Origin: Candidatus Thiodiazotropha sp. (ex Gloverina cf. vestifex)
Lineage (GTDB): Bacteria; Pseudomonadota; Gammaproteobacteria; Chromatiales; Chromatiaceae
Length of the DNA: 7,221 nt
Direction: 5' to 3'
NCBI GenBank assembly: GCA_025656435.1
Contig: JAHXHT010000121.1
Coordinates: forward strand, 1 to 7,221
Shown: positions 7,132-7,221 of the stretch, one piece after another
Position numbering within the stretch: the first letter of the stretch is position 1
Layout of the letters: the number at the start of each line of letters is the position of its first letter
Notes under the pieces: generated by a model
Told to the model about the DNA's origin: nothing
What the model saw: only the letters and a program-made list of their open reading frames with translations
Databases searched by the model: none
Program-made: the position numbers and the translations under genes

Positions 7132-7221
7132 TGGTAATCCCCCCATTAATAATGGGACTCAAAAGTAGTCACTGTTAAGCTGTCTGAGCCAGCTTCTGTA
7201 TCGGGGTGATTCCACCTAATG
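7132..7221 (-). mobile_element. Terminal part of a second insertion sequence (probably IS3/IS481-like), cut by the window edge
   Basis: The plus strand from 7132 reads TGGTAATCCCCCC, so the element would have a 5'-TG...CA-3' terminus of the IS3 kind. Inside it lies a perfect short palindrome, CCCATTA-A-TAATGGG (7142-7156), and then the stop codon of a transposase-like frame. The boundary near 7131/7132 is inferred because barrel-like coding sequence begins immediately outside it. The other end and any target duplication are outside the window. The IS family is a tentative call. Confidence 0.5.
7175..7221 (-). CDS. C-terminus of a probable IS3/IS481-type transposase (partial, runs off the right edge)
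   Basis: Reading leftward from the window edge, the minus strand encodes L-G-G-I-T-P-I-Q-K-L-A-Q-T-A followed by TAA at 7175-7177. An ALGG-x-TP motif followed by a short tail is the usual end of integrase-core (DDE) transposases of the IS3 and IS481 groups, where it follows an RPH/RPN stretch. Only 14 complete residues are visible, so the call rests on this motif and on the IS-like end just downstream. The catalytic residues are outside the window. Confidence 0.5.
   Translation of the reverse strand, partial: LGGITPIQKLAQTA

Noticed and set aside
1..7221. Composite transposon: IS material at both window ends flanking ubiD and the efflux genes
   Set aside because: The two ends look like different IS families (IS5-like on the left, IS3/IS481-like on the right), and ubiD is a core gene. 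Nothing indicates that the segment moves as a unit.

Overview
The window suggests a gammaproteobacterium. The UbiD protein matches the enterobacterial-type enzyme almost end to end, which implies a ubiquinone-making proteobacterium. The efflux operon is GC-rich, while both window ends carry insertion-sequence (IS) material and damaged genes. That fits an IS-rich genome such as some sulfur-oxidising Chromatiales-type lineages or symbionts, but this placement is inference.

Layout. (1) Bases 1-83 look like the terminal part of an IS5-family element: an inverted-repeat-like tip at 83 and a transposase start codon reading off the left edge on the minus strand. (2) Bases 91-707 (minus) encode a ParA/MinD-type ATPase. 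It is broken by an apparent one-base loss in an A run; restoring one base gives a continuous 205-residue protein. (3) Bases 747-2213 (minus) are an intact ubiD, 39 bases upstream of the ATPase gene and probably co-transcribed with it. (4) Bases 2214-2379 are a divergent promoter region. (5) Bases 2380-6640 (plus) are a two-gene RND efflux operon: a secreted periplasmic adaptor and a 12-helix inner-membrane pump whose reading frames overlap by 8 bases. A strong hairpin terminator follows at 6656-6687. (6) The A+T-rich stretch from 6688 to 6837 has no gene I can support. (7) Bases 6838-7131 (minus) are the C-terminal remnant of an outer-membrane beta-barrel protein. It is cut at its 5' side by a second, different IS (7132-7221) whose transposase C-terminus runs off the right edge.

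How the parts work together. The adaptor and pump should form the inner-membrane and periplasmic parts of a tripartite exporter. No outer-membrane channel gene is present, so a TolC-like partner must be encoded elsewhere. UbiD decarboxylates the ubiquinone precursor and has no evident functional tie to the pump; the two units only share a promoter region. I found no CRISPR array, tRNA or rRNA, and no convincing new biological system. The most notable signals are the frameshifted ATPase, the two IS boundaries, the truncated porin-like gene and the Lys-to-Arg change at the pump's proton-relay position.
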